Shown here: piece after piece, positions 15,802 through 24,257 of the stretch
Layout: each line of letters starts with the position of its first letter
Numbering within the stretch: position 1 is the first letter of the stretch
Source: Erysipelotrichaceae bacterium
Lineage (GTDB): Bacteria; Bacillota_I; Bacilli_A; Erysipelotrichales; Erysipelotrichaceae
Assembly (NCBI GenBank): GCA_017432005.1
Contig: JAFRKA010000026.1
Location: forward strand, 62,001 to 126,000
DNA: 64,000 nt
Direction of reading: 5' to 3'
The notes under the pieces: generated by a model
What the model was told of the DNA's origin: nothing
The model's input: only the letters and a program-made list of their open reading frames with translations
Databases searched by the model: none
Position numbers and translations under genes: made by a program

Positions 15802-18180
15802 CTATTTGCCGTTATGATATTTCATCCAGTCGGCTGCCGCATTGGCTCCGACAAACATCGTGCCGTCCGGATCGATGATCGTCGGGGTCTCCGTCAGATT
15901 CAGCTTTCTGGCTTCATCCATGTTTTCGGAACAGTTGACCGTTCTGTGCTCGATACCGCTGAGCTGCAGACGCTGCTCGGCACCCTTGCACTTCGGGCAA
16001 TGATCCTGAACATAGATCGTCGGGATATCATAACCGGTCGATACTCTGACTTCCTCTTCTTTCTTGGCTTCAGATACATCGCTGATGATGTCTCTGGCCT
16101 TCATGACGGAAGAAGCGATATTGTATTCCTTGCGGTGTTTGAATTCCTGCACCTTGCCGTCGTTCCAGTTCTGGATCGGACGGTAGTAGCCGGTGATCCT
16201 TGACCAGACTTCCGTCTTCTTGCCGCACTTCGGACAGGTATAGGCTTCACCTGTGATATAGCCGTGCTCCGGACAGATCGAATAAGTCGGAGACATCGTG
16301 TAGTAAGGAAGCTTGTAGTTATCAGAGATCTTCTTTACCAGATTCGCAGCCGCTTTCCAGTCAGGGAGCTTTTCACCCAGGAAGCAGTGGAAGACTGTTC
16401 CGGAAGTGTAGAGCGTCTGTAACTGATCCTGAACATCCAGAGCTGAGAAGATATCCTCGGTATAGCCTACCGGCAGATGTGAAGAGTTGGTGTAGTAAGG
16501 TGTCTCACCTTCCTTGCCGGCGGTGATGATATCAGGATATTTCTCCTTGTCGTGCCTGGCCAGTCTGTAGGCTGTCGATTCAGCCGGTGTAGCTTCCAGG
16601 TTGTACAGATCATGGTACATCTCCTGATAGTTGACCAGTCTCTTTCTCATGTAGTTGAGGACTTCGATCGCAAATTCCTGAGAGACAGGATCCGTCAGAT
16701 CCTTTCTGATCCAGTTCGCGTTCAGGCAGGCCTCATTCATGCCGACCAGACCGATCGTCGAGAAGTGGTTATTGAATGTTCCCAGATATCTCTTGGTGTA
16801 CGGATACAGTCCGTTATCCAGAAGCTTGGTGATGACTTCTCTCTTGACGTGAAGTGATCTGGCAGCGATATCCATCAGATTGTCCAGTCTCTTATAGAAG
16901 TCTTCTTTATCTTTGGCCAGATAGGCAAGTCTAGGCAGGTTGAGCGTTACGACGCCTACTGATCCTGTCGATTCACCGGAACCGAAGAAACCACCGGATT
17001 TCTTTCTGAGTTCTCTGAGGTCAAGTCTCAGACGGCAGCACATCGATCTGATGTCTGACGGTTTCATATCCGAGTTGACATAGTTTGAGAAATACGGAGT
17101 GCCGTATTTGGCGGTCATTTCGAATAAGAGCTTATTGTTCTCGGTCTCGGACCAGTCGAATTCTCTGGTGATCGAGTAAGTCGGGATCGGATACTGGAAA
17201 CCTCTGCCGTTGGCATCGCCTTCGATCATGACTTCGATGAAGGCCTTGTTGACCATATCCATCTCTCTCTTGCAGTCCTTGTATTTGAAATCAAGGGTCC
17301 TGCCGCCGACGATACAGTACTGATCAGCGAGGTCTTCAGGAACGGTCCAGTCCAGCGTGACGTTGGTGAACGGAGCCTGGGTGCCCCAGCGGGATGGCGT
17401 ATTGACGCCGTAGATGAAGGACTGGATGTTCTGTTTGACCTCTTTGTAGGACAGATCATCGATCTTGACGAACGGTGCCAGATAAGTATCGAATGAGGAG
17501 AAAGCCTGAGCTCCGGCCCATTCGTTCTGCATAATACCCAAGAAGTTGACCATCTGGTTGCACAGGGTGCTCAAATGGTTGGCCGGAGTCGACGTGATCT
17601 TGCCATTGACACCGCCTAAGCCTTCCTGGATCAGCTGCTTGAGTGACCATCCAGCGCAATATCCTGTCAGCATGCTCAGGTCATGGATATGCATATCACC
17701 GTCTTTGTGAGCTGAGCCGATCTCTTCGTCATATACTTCCGAGAGCCAGTAGTTGGCCGTAACGGCACCGGAGTTGGACAGGATCAGACCGCCGACCGAA
17801 TAAGTGACCGTCGAATTCTCCTTGACACGCCAGTCGATCGCATTGACATAGGAATCGACGAGCTTCTTGTAGTCCAGCATCGTATTGGAGATATTACGTG
17901 CTTTTTCTCTCTGTTTTCTGTAAAGGATATAGGCTTTGGCGACATCCGGGTATCCGGCTTCAGAAAGCACTTTTTCCACTGAGTCCTGAATGTCTTCAAC
18001 AGTGACTTTCTCATCTTTCACTTTTGAAGAGAAATCAGATGTTACTCTTAAGGCGATCAGATTGATCACATCCGGATGATAATCCTTCTTGCAGGCATCA
18101 AAGGCCTTGGTTATCGCATCCGATATCTTGCTTAAATCAAAATCTACAACTTTTCCATCTCTTTTTACTACACGGTACAT
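15802..18180 (-). CDS. nrdD: Anaerobic (class III) ribonucleotide reductase with fused glutaredoxin-like domain
   Basis: 792 residues. Residues 3-95 are an ATP-cone. The catalytic barrel contains HDLSMLTGYCAGW and SMCCRLRLD cysteines. The C-terminal zinc site is CPEH and CPKC (C636, H639, C649, C652), and the glycyl-radical motif is SRITGYY (predicted radical G664). A linker leads to residues 719-792: a redoxin-like domain with CPKC (C728, C731) and a cis-Pro motif TPTI. Most NrdD proteins end soon after the radical glycine; this tail makes a redoxin-fed enzyme likely instead of formate-dependent turnover. It lies 5 bp after nrdG, whose last codons carry its AAAGGAG ribosome site. Confidence 0.95.
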   Translation of the reverse strand: MYRVVKRDGKVVDFDLSKISDAITKAFDACKKDYHPDVINLIALRVTSDFSSKVKDEKVTVEDIQDSVEKVLSEAGYPDVAKAYILYRKQREKARNISNTMLDYKKLVDSYVNAIDWRVKENSTVTYSVGGLILSNSGAVTANYWLSEVYDEEIGSAHKDGDMHIHDLSMLTGYCAGWSLKQLIQEGLGGVNGKITSTPANHLSTLCNQMVNFLGIMQNEWAGAQAFSSFDTYLAPFVKIDDLSYKEVKQNIQSFIYGVNTPSRWGTQAPFTNVTLDWTVPEDLADQYCIVGGRTLDFKYKDCKREMDMVNKAFIEVMIEGDANGRGFQYPIPTYSITREFDWSETENNKLLFEMTAKYGTPYFSNYVNSDMKPSDIRSMCCRLRLDLRELRKKSGGFFGSGESTGSVGVVTLNLPRLAYLAKDKEDFYKRLDNLMDIAARSLHVKREVITKLLDNGLYPYTKRYLGTFNNHFSTIGLVGMNEACLNANWIRKDLTDPVSQEFAIEVLNYMRKRLVNYQEMYHDLYNLEATPAESTAYRLARHDKEKYPDIITAGKEGETPYYTNSSHLPVGYTEDIFSALDVQDQLQTLYTSGTVFHCFLGEKLPDWKAAANLVKKISDNYKLPYYTMSPTYSICPEHGYITGEAYTCPKCGKKTEVWSRITGYYRPIQNWNDGKVQEFKHRKEYNIASSVMKARDIISDVSEAKKEEEVRVSTGYDIPTIYVQDHCPKCKGAEQRLQLSGIEHRTVNCSENMDEARKLNLTETPTIIDPDGTMFVGANAAADWMKYHNGK

Positions 18181-18185
18181 ACTTC

Positions 18186-19331
18186 TTACTCCTTTATCCC
18201 TCTTATTTCCACGTGTTTAACGTACTTCTCTGCTGTTTCTTTCATCTTTTCCAGTTCCGGCAGGTCCACCTCACTGAGACCCTCACGGATACATGACCCG
18301 TGATCTTCGAAATTCTGCAGATAATAGTTCTTTGCCCCTTCTATCCATCTGCCGATCTTTTCGAAGTCCTTCACCTCATGAAATTCCTTCACAACAGTCG
18401 TACGGAATTCGTAATCGACATGCCCTTCCAGCAGATAATCCTTGGTCTTTTCGACTTCACTCAGATCGAAGTTCTCAAGACCGATCGTCTCTGCGTATTT
18501 CTCCGGGCAGTTTTTGATATCCACGGCCACATAATCAAGCAGCCCTTCATCGATAAGTTCCTTCAGGGCTTTGAAATTCGAGCCGTTGGTATCGAGCTTG
18601 ACCTTCAGGCCAAGACTTCTGATCTTTCTGATAAAATCAGTGATCCCTTTGTGCAACAGCGGTTCCCCGCCGGTGATGCACACACCATCAAGGATCTTCT
18701 TGCGGTTATCCAGATAATCCAGGATATCCTCCGTCGATATCTCTGAATCATTTTCATTCAGAAACACCAGTGAGCGGTTATGACAGAACGGGCAGCGGAA
18801 GTTGCAGCCACCGGTGAACACCGTCGCCGCCATGTTGCCCGGATAATCCAGCAGAGTCAGTTTCTGCAGACCGTAGAATCTGATCCCGTCATCTTCCACT
18901 TCACAGGTATACTCCCTGGCTTTCTCGATGAGCTTGCTTTGAACTATATAGTAGGCATCAAGTTCATCGTCACTGACATCCGAACACAGATAAGACTTCC
19001 ATTCGGAACGCATCCGGTAGAGTTCCGGCATGATCTCCTGGGTCCTGTCAGTCGTATATAAAAGTTTCTGTCGCTTGTCTGTCTCACTATTTTCTACGCG
19101 CAGATAAGACAACTGTTCAAGTCGCTGAACAGACTTGGTGATCGTCCCTTTATCAAACACACCTGTTACTGCCAGCTCATTCATGGAGATGCCTTCTCTC
19201 TCATAGATCTGAGTAAGCAGGATCAGCTGAGTATAACCGATATCATATTCAGACAACAGCTTATCGAAGTGTTTCTGATTGCAGCGATACAAAATAGAGG
19301 AGTCAAGACTCAGGTAGTTTTTCTCACTCAT
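18186..19331 (-). CDS. nrdG: MarR-type regulator fused to the anaerobic RNR activase (NrdG2-like radical SAM)
   Basis: 381 residues from the ATG at 19331. Residues about 10-145 look like a complete MarR winged-helix domain: helix-turn-helix at 34-75, wing with DKRQKLLYTT at 85-94, then dimerization-type helices. Residues 152-381 are a radical SAM activase: GLQKLTLLDYPG, the FeS motif C176-NFR-C180-PF-C183, and TGGEPLL. The activase would install the glycyl radical on NrdD, the next gene. An upstream in-frame ATG (19361) is rejected because the TATAAT box lies inside that extension; AAGGTG at 19341-19336 is the ribosome site. The fusion suggests that the activase also controls transcription, probably of its own operon. 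Confidence 0.9.
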   Translation of the reverse strand: MSEKNYLSLDSSILYRCNQKHFDKLLSEYDIGYTQLILLTQIYEREGISMNELAVTGVFDKGTITKSVQRLEQLSYLRVENSETDKRQKLLYTTDRTQEIMPELYRMRSEWKSYLCSDVSDDELDAYYIVQSKLIEKAREYTCEVEDDGIRFYGLQKLTLLDYPGNMAATVFTGGCNFRCPFCHNRSLVFLNENDSEISTEDILDYLDNRKKILDGVCITGGEPLLHKGITDFIRKIRSLGLKVKLDTNGSNFKALKELIDEGLLDYVAVDIKNCPEKYAETIGLENFDLSEVEKTKDYLLEGHVDYEFRTTVVKEFHEVKDFEKIGRWIEGAKNYYLQNFEDHGSCIREGLSEVDLPELEKMKETAEKYVKHVEIRGIKE

Positions 19332-19349
19332 ATCGCACCTTGTAAAATC

Positions 19350-19377
19350 ATTATAATGCATTTAGTTGAAAGTTCAA
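19350..19377 (-). promoter_or_regulatory. Promoter of the nrdG-nrdD-trxB operon
   Basis: On the minus strand TTGAAC (19377-19372), 16-base spacer, TATAAT (19355-19350). The transcription start should fall near 19343, about 12 bases before the ATG. The -35 box is embedded in the first palindrome. Confidence 0.72.
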
Positions 19378-19378
19378 C
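19365..19378. promoter_or_regulatory. Palindromic operator candidate 1 covering the nrdG -35 box
   Basis: GTTGAAAGTTCAAC, a perfect 6-bp inverted repeat around a two-base centre. Binding here would block RNA polymerase at the -35 element. The size and TTGAA/TTCAA half-sites are typical of MarR-family operators. Confidence 0.6.
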
Positions 19379-19397
19379 CAAAATAACCAAAAAATAA

Positions 19398-19409
19398 TTG
19401 AAATTTCAA
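19398..19409. promoter_or_regulatory. Palindromic operator candidate 2 upstream of nrdG
   Basis: TTGAAATTTCAA, a perfect 12-bp palindrome with the same half-sites as operator 1. The centres are 32 bp apart, about three helical turns, so two dimers would lie on the same DNA face. Confidence 0.55.
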
Positions 19410-19582
19410 CTATAAAAATTTCCCGGAAATATCAGCCCATTTTCTCTGAAAATTTTCATGTTTTTATAAGACAAAAACAGCCCTTCAGGAACACCAAAAT
19501 CAGTACATATATTCATACTCATGATATGCATGATAATCATTCCAGATGGCCTCAAAATGCCCTTAAACACAAACGTAAGGCT

Positions 19583-19588
19583 TATAAT
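19583..19588 (+). promoter_or_regulatory. -10 box of the metallophosphoesterase gene, leaderless
   Basis: TATAAT at 19583-19588 with six bases to the ATG at 19595, which puts the predicted transcription start on the start codon. No Shine-Dalgarno and no good -35 box are visible. Confidence 0.55.
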
Positions 19589-19594
19589 TAGAGT

Positions 19595-20983
19595 ATGAGT
19601 ATCGACAGAAGACATGAAGCACAGGAACAGTATGCCTATGCCCGCAAAAAAGCGCTCAAAGACAGCCGTCACAGGAGACTCAAGAAGCAGAAAGCCTATC
19701 TGCCTTCTCTTGATGAATACGTCGATGAACTGAAGTGTTCTGTAAAAGAACTGGGCAACATCGAAGTACCGGCCGATCTGATCGTCGGTACCCGCACTTC
19801 CATGCGTCAGCTTTCCTTTGCGCATAACTTCATGCCCCTGATGGAAGAAAGAAGCGAATTCGCCGCCAAATGGATCAGAGTCTGTGAATATCATCTTTCG
19901 GATACCGGTATCTCTGAACCGCCGGAAGCCTACGAATACCTCGGAAAGTTCTACATCGGTGAAGGAAACAAACGGGTATCCGTTTTAAAATCCTACGGTG
20001 CCGCTTTCATCACCCTGAATGTCAAAAGACTCTTACCGGAACAAAGTGAAAGAAACGATATAAAACTCTACTATGAGTTCCTCGAATTCTACGAGCACTC
20101 AAAACTCTATTCCCTTCAGTTCTCAAGATCCGGTTACTACAAGAGACTCAATAAATACCTCGGCTTTGAAGATGATCACGAATGGACCAGAAAAGAAAGG
20201 ATCAGACTGGTCGGTTTCTACGAGAGACTGTCAGCCGAACTGACCAGAAAAAAAATAAGTGCCAACCACGCCGATTGCCTGGTGGCACTGCTGGAGATGT
20301 ACACCTATGATTTCCTGACCCAGATGACCGATAAGCAGCTGGACAAAGTCATCAGTGAACATAAATCAAGACTGTTTTACGGCAAAGGTTTCTATCAGAT
20401 CGAATGTCTCTCAGACAGTGAAGATTCCGTGCTGTTCTCGCCTTATGTCACTACCGCATTGAAAGACGTGGATTTCATCATCTCAGCCGGTGATCTGAGC
20501 GCCGAATATCTGGAATACATCGTCACCCTGAGTAACAAGCCGCTTTTCTACATCCATGGCAACCACGACGATAATTACGACATAAAAGCTCCGGAAGGCT
20601 GTACCTGCATCGATGATGATCTGATCGTCTATCAGGGTATCAGGATCCTGGGATTAGGCGGTTCCTTCCGCTACAGCAATTCCAAATATCAGTATACCGA
20701 ACTGCAGATGCAAAGAAGGATCTCTAAACTGAAATGGAAGATCCGTAAAGCTGGCGGTGTCGATATCATCGTCACCCACGCTCCGATCAGAGGCTATGGT
20801 GATCTTCCTGATTATGCCCATCAGGGTTTTGAATGTTTCCAGAAACTTCTGGAAGATCTCAAACCCCGTTTCTGGTTCTATGGTCATGTCCACATCAATT
20901 ACGCAGGCAATCTGCCCCGTGTTCACGCCTATAAAAACACTATGATCGTCAATGTGACCGGCCGTTATCTGGCCAGATACTGA
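19595..20983 (+). CDS. ParB-like domain fused to a calcineurin-type metallophosphoesterase
   Basis: 462 residues. The basic N-terminus (1-40) precedes a ParB/sulfiredoxin-like region at about 55-145, with GTRTSMRQ and EGNKRVSVLKSYGA (123-136), similar to the ParB EGxRR nucleotide-binding signature. A helical middle follows. From about 265 the phosphoesterase metal motifs appear: DSE (274-276), GD (299-300), GNHDD (322-326), THAP (H395) and GHVH (430-433). All expected metal ligands are present, so it should be an active phosphodiesterase or phosphatase. The combination suggests nucleic-acid or nucleotide substrates, but this is inference. Monocistronic and probably leaderless; it ends against the convergent XRE gene with no clear terminator. 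Confidence 0.75.
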   Translation: MSIDRRHEAQEQYAYARKKALKDSRHRRLKKQKAYLPSLDEYVDELKCSVKELGNIEVPADLIVGTRTSMRQLSFAHNFMPLMEERSEFAAKWIRVCEYHLSDTGISEPPEAYEYLGKFYIGEGNKRVSVLKSYGAAFITLNVKRLLPEQSERNDIKLYYEFLEFYEHSKLYSLQFSRSGYYKRLNKYLGFEDDHEWTRKERIRLVGFYERLSAELTRKKISANHADCLVALLEMYTYDFLTQMTDKQLDKVISEHKSRLFYGKGFYQIECLSDSEDSVLFSPYVTTALKDVDFIISAGDLSAEYLEYIVTLSNKPLFYIHGNHDDNYDIKAPEGCTCIDDDLIVYQGIRILGLGGSFRYSNSKYQYTELQMQRRISKLKWKIRKAGGVDIIVTHAPIRGYGDLPDYAHQGFECFQKLLEDLKPRFWFYGHVHINYAGNLPRVHAYKNTMIVNVTGRYLARY

Positions 20984-21646
20984 TCACATCTCAAAATCCC
21001 ACTCTAGCAGTTCTTCAAGATCACGGTTCAAGACTCTGGCCAGTGCATACAGACTTATTGCACTGGCCTTGTTTATATCTTTCTGACGCTGTTCATACTG
21101 CTGGACCATGCGTAAAGATACACCCGATCCTTCTGCCAGTTCATTCTGTGAAAGACCGGCCGCCTGACGATAACTCTGCAGCTTCGTCTTCAGATTCTTG
21201 TTTCTGATATGATTGCTTATCACTTCAACAGCCTTGGTTTCCGATACTTCATGAAGTATCGTGTATAATCCTTCCAGATCGCTCATTTTCAGATAATATC
21301 GCAGTTCCCTAAAGCCGATCGCATAATACCACTGAAAATAAGCCAGGATCCATCCACACCAGAATTCACACGAATAATCATATTTGATATAGTCATTACT
21401 GTATCGTACTTCCTCATGATCTTTCAGAACTTCAAGCACCAGTTCTATTCCTGACATTCCCGTCACGTATTTAACATTTCCACTGCCGAATTGTCTGGCG
21501 ATTCCTGAATGAATAAAAAGCAGATAAAAATCATCCATTTCAATACCATAACTGTTTTTCGCAAAATCAAAAGCAGTACCAAGATTTCTCATGGAATCTT
21601 CAATATATATTTCGTTATATGCTCTGCTTTCAGTTTTATCTTTCAT
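20984..21646 (-). CDS. XRE-type regulator with an unknown N-terminal domain
   Basis: 220 residues. Residues about 150-215 are a Cro/C1-type helix-turn-helix with SYRQAAGLSQNELAEGSGVS and a final ALARVLNRDLEELLEW. Residues 1-145 form a compact domain rich in aromatic residues (YYAIGFRELRYYL), of a type I associate with Firmicutes toxin-antitoxin-like modules. No dedicated toxin gene overlaps; the Fic gene begins 128 bp upstream on the same strand and may be a partner. Its ribosome site is weak. Confidence 0.72.
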   Translation of the reverse strand: MKDKTESRAYNEIYIEDSMRNLGTAFDFAKNSYGIEMDDFYLLFIHSGIARQFGSGNVKYVTGMSGIELVLEVLKDHEEVRYSNDYIKYDYSCEFWCGWILAYFQWYYAIGFRELRYYLKMSDLEGLYTILHEVSETKAVEVISNHIRNKNLKTKLQSYRQAAGLSQNELAEGSGVSLRMVQQYEQRQKDINKASAISLYALARVLNRDLEELLEWDFEM

Positions 21647-21774
21647 TTGCCAAGTTTCTCAGATTTATTTCATTAATATGAATTTTTTTATCTCCAGCAA
21701 TTAATTAGTTGTGTTTGTTTCTAATACTTTTTTACAGTAATCATTTAATTCAGGAATACTCTCCATTGATTTAT

Positions 21775-22827
21775 TTAATTCTTTATATATCTTGCGTTTT
21801 TGTATGTGCCGATCTTACTGATCTTGCCCTTTTTTATTAAATCACCCAATACAATTTCAATCGTTGTTATAGCAACATCAGGTAATGCATCTGCTATTTC
21901 GGCTTTTGATATCGGCACAATTGATTTCATTACAGTATTTTCGATCCTATCTTTCTTCGATAATATCTGACCGTTTTTTTCACTGATAAATCTTTCTGAG
22001 ATTTCTTTATAGCAGCGATACAACATCTGAAAGTGAAAAACGATAAAAGGAGAATAATCATTTTCATTATCGTGCCATCCTGTCTGCGAAAGGTTTAATT
22101 CCTGATAGTAATTCCATTTATACTGTTCGATCATCTTTTCGTAGGAAATATACTTTCCTACCTGGTATCCTTCTTTGTACATAAGCAGCAATGTAAGTAA
22201 TCTCGAGATTCTGCCATTTCCATCAGCAAAAGGATGAATAGCCAAAAAATCAACAATAAAACAAGGGATCAACAGCAGCTGATTTATATCAATGTCGCTT
22301 TTTGCTCTGTTATAAGCATCGATGAGCTGTTTCATATGTTTGCCGGTTTCTTTACTCTTTACCGGTTTAAAGATCACTTCACTATTTCCGTCTGCATATC
22401 TGGCAGTGATCTCGTTATCGATGCTCTTATACTGTCCTTTGTTTTTTGATGAATAATACATCAGCATAGAATGCAGATATTTTATCGTGTCTTCACTGAT
22501 CTCCATTTCCTGAAAATGGTCACTGATAAAAACGAGCGCGTCTCTATAACCGCTTATTTCTTCTTCATTATGATTCAACGGCTTATCGTTATTCTCCAGC
22601 AGTTCTTTTCTTCTGTTTTCACTGGTCTCGACTCCTTCGATCCTGCTGGATGAAATGACAGAATCAATAATTGCCTTTTTATGTAATTTTATAAAGACAG
22701 CAGGGTTTTCTTTTTCCTGAACGTTTACTTTATAATTACTCTCAGCAATAACATTGCTTAAACCAATCAGTTTGCTGGTGATCTTAAAATCCTTTAAAAA
22801 CTCATAATCGTATTTGTGCATACTCAT
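21775..22827 (-). CDS. Fic-family protein (probable AMP transferase) with C-terminal winged helix
   Basis: 350 residues. The full catalytic motif HPFADGNGRISR is at 198-209 (H198, N204, R206, R209). An N-terminal inhibitory helix motif with SSRIEG at 60-65 matches the S/T-xxx-E-G/N glutamate switch of class II Fic proteins. The C-terminal 60 residues look like a winged helix (AEIADALPDVAITTIE). Such proteins transfer AMP to target hydroxyls and are self-inhibited. The promoter sits in a long palindrome, suggesting autoregulation by the C-terminal domain or by the XRE protein downstream. Confidence 0.88.
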   Translation of the reverse strand: MSMHKYDYEFLKDFKITSKLIGLSNVIAESNYKVNVQEKENPAVFIKLHKKAIIDSVISSSRIEGVETSENRRKELLENNDKPLNHNEEEISGYRDALVFISDHFQEMEISEDTIKYLHSMLMYYSSKNKGQYKSIDNEITARYADGNSEVIFKPVKSKETGKHMKQLIDAYNRAKSDIDINQLLLIPCFIVDFLAIHPFADGNGRISRLLTLLLMYKEGYQVGKYISYEKMIEQYKWNYYQELNLSQTGWHDNENDYSPFIVFHFQMLYRCYKEISERFISEKNGQILSKKDRIENTVMKSIVPISKAEIADALPDVAITTIEIVLGDLIKKGKISKIGTYKNARYIKN

Positions 22828-22835
22828 TTCTTTTT

Positions 22836-22866
22836 ACTGCATATATTATAACATATTATATGCAGT
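22836..22866. promoter_or_regulatory. Palindromic promoter/operator of the Fic gene
   Basis: Perfect inverted repeat ACTGCATATA (22836-22845) / TATATGCAGT (22857-22866) with an 11-base spacer. The minus strand carries an extended -10 TGTTATAAT inside it (TATAAT at 22850-22845). A protein bound to both arms would cover the -10 box. Confidence 0.6.
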
Positions 22867-22886
22867 ATTTTTAATTTAACCATTCA

Positions 22887-22909
22887 AAAAGCTCCATTAA
22901 GGAGCTTTT
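22887..22909 (-). terminator. Terminator of the ribosomal protein operon
   Basis: 9-bp stem AAAAGCTCC/GGAGCTTTT with a five-base loop, followed on the minus strand by TTTTT, six bases past the rplQ stop. Confidence 0.9.
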
Positions 22910-22915
22910 GTGTAA

Positions 22916-23272
22916 TTATACTAATTCGATCGTTGCCATCGGGGCAGCGTCACCGCGTCTGAAACCAGTCTTGGTAACTCTTGTATAACCGCCGTTTCTG
23001 TCTTTGTATTTCGGGGCAACTTCATCAAATAATACCTGAACAGCTGTTTTGCCATCCTTGGTAGTAACGTTTCTTAAGTATGCAGCAGCATTTCTTCTGG
23101 CAGCGAGATCGCCTTTCTTGGCAGTGGTGATCAGATGATCGACAACACTTCTCAGTTCCTTGGCTTTCATCTCGGTTGTTTCGATCTTGCCTTTGAGGAT
23201 AAGATCGGTCGCCATGTTCTTAAGCAGGGCTACTCTATGGTCAGCTGTACGGCCTAATCTACGATTCCACAT
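22916..23272 (-). CDS. rplQ: 50S ribosomal protein L17
   Basis: 118 residues starting [20 protein letters not shown], the L17 signature, and ending [16 protein letters not shown]. It binds 23S rRNA near the exit tunnel. It is the last gene of the operon, 14 bp after rpoA, followed by the operon terminator. Confidence 0.97.
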   Translation of the reverse strand: MWNRRLGRTADHRVALLKNMATDLILKGKIETTEMKAKELRSVVDHLITTAKKGDLAARRNAAAYLRNVTTKDGKTAVQVLFDEVAPKYKDRNGGYTRVTKTGFRRGDAAPMATIELV

Positions 23273-23286
23273 GTTTCATTTCCCCC

Positions 23287-24246
23287 TTAGTCATTGTGTT
23301 TGAACGATAAGTTCAGAGCCTGCAGTTTCTCTTTGACTTCCTTCAGAGACTTCTTGCCGAGGTTCCTTACTCTGCTCATTTCTTCTTCCGTCTTCTGTGT
23401 CAGTTCTTCAACTGTCGAGATACCGGCTCTCTTTAAGCAGTTGTATGATCTGACGGTCAGATCGAGGTCGTCAATAGACATATTGACCTTCTTGGCATTT
23501 CCTTCATTGACAGAATCTTTCATCAGTGATTCCATTTCGGATACTTCACTGTCGATCTCTGTCAGCATATCGAAGTGCGATACCAGGATCTTGGCAGCTA
23601 AAGCAAGAGACTCTTTCGGGTCGATGGAACCGTCGGTCCAGACTTCCATTGTCAGTTCGTCATATTTGGCTGACTGGCCGACACGGGTCGGTTCGACTTC
23701 ATAGTTTGCTTTAACGACCGGTGTATAGATGGCATCCGTATAGATGGTACCGATGCCCTGTGATGAACCCTGATAGAGAACTTTGTTTTCATCAGCGGAG
23801 ACATAGCCTCTGCCTTTTCTTGCCAGCAGTTCCATATTCAGTTCGCCACCCTTGTCGAGGTGAGCGATCTCAAGTTCAGGATTGAGGATCTCGACGCCGG
23901 CCGGCAGGACGATGTCTTCTGCTTTGACCGTGCAAGGTCCCTTGGCGGCGATCCTGAGCGTATAGACATCATCATCAGCGATCTCGAGGATCAGTGATTT
24001 GATGTTGAGTACGATCAGAGTCGTATCTTCTTTGACGCCTTTGATCGAAGAGAATTCATGGAAGACTCCGTCGATCTTTATCGAATATACTGCCGCACCC
24101 GGAAGTGATGACAGCATGGTTCTTCTTAAAGCGTTGCCTAACGTTGTGCCGAAGCCGCGCTCCAGAGGAGAGATAACAAATTTGCCGTAGTTATCTGATT
24201 CTACATATTCACTTACTTTAAATTTAGGACGTTCAAATTTGTTCAT
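23287..24246 (-). CDS. rpoA: RNA polymerase alpha subunit
   Basis: 319 residues. The N-terminal dimerization domain contains LERGFGTTLGNALRRTMLSS (about 27-46). The C-terminal domain (about 255-319) contains VRSYNCLKRAGISTVEEL and RNLGKKSLKEVK, the UP-element and activator-binding surface. It sits in its usual place between rpsK and rplQ. Confidence 0.98.
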   Translation of the reverse strand: MNKFERPKFKVSEYVESDNYGKFVISPLERGFGTTLGNALRRTMLSSLPGAAVYSIKIDGVFHEFSSIKGVKEDTTLIVLNIKSLILEIADDDVYTLRIAAKGPCTVKAEDIVLPAGVEILNPELEIAHLDKGGELNMELLARKGRGYVSADENKVLYQGSSQGIGTIYTDAIYTPVVKANYEVEPTRVGQSAKYDELTMEVWTDGSIDPKESLALAAKILVSHFDMLTEIDSEVSEMESLMKDSVNEGNAKKVNMSIDDLDLTVRSYNCLKRAGISTVEELTQKTEEEMSRVRNLGKKSLKEVKEKLQALNLSFKHND

Positions 24247-24257
24247 ATGTATCCTCC

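Noticed and set aside
19332..19361. Ten extra residues on the MarR-NrdG protein
   Set aside because: The TATAAT box at 19350-19355 lies inside this stretch, so it would not be in the mRNA.
21661..21774. 21-codon ORF after the Fic gene
   Set aside because: No ribosome site or recognisable family; too short to support.
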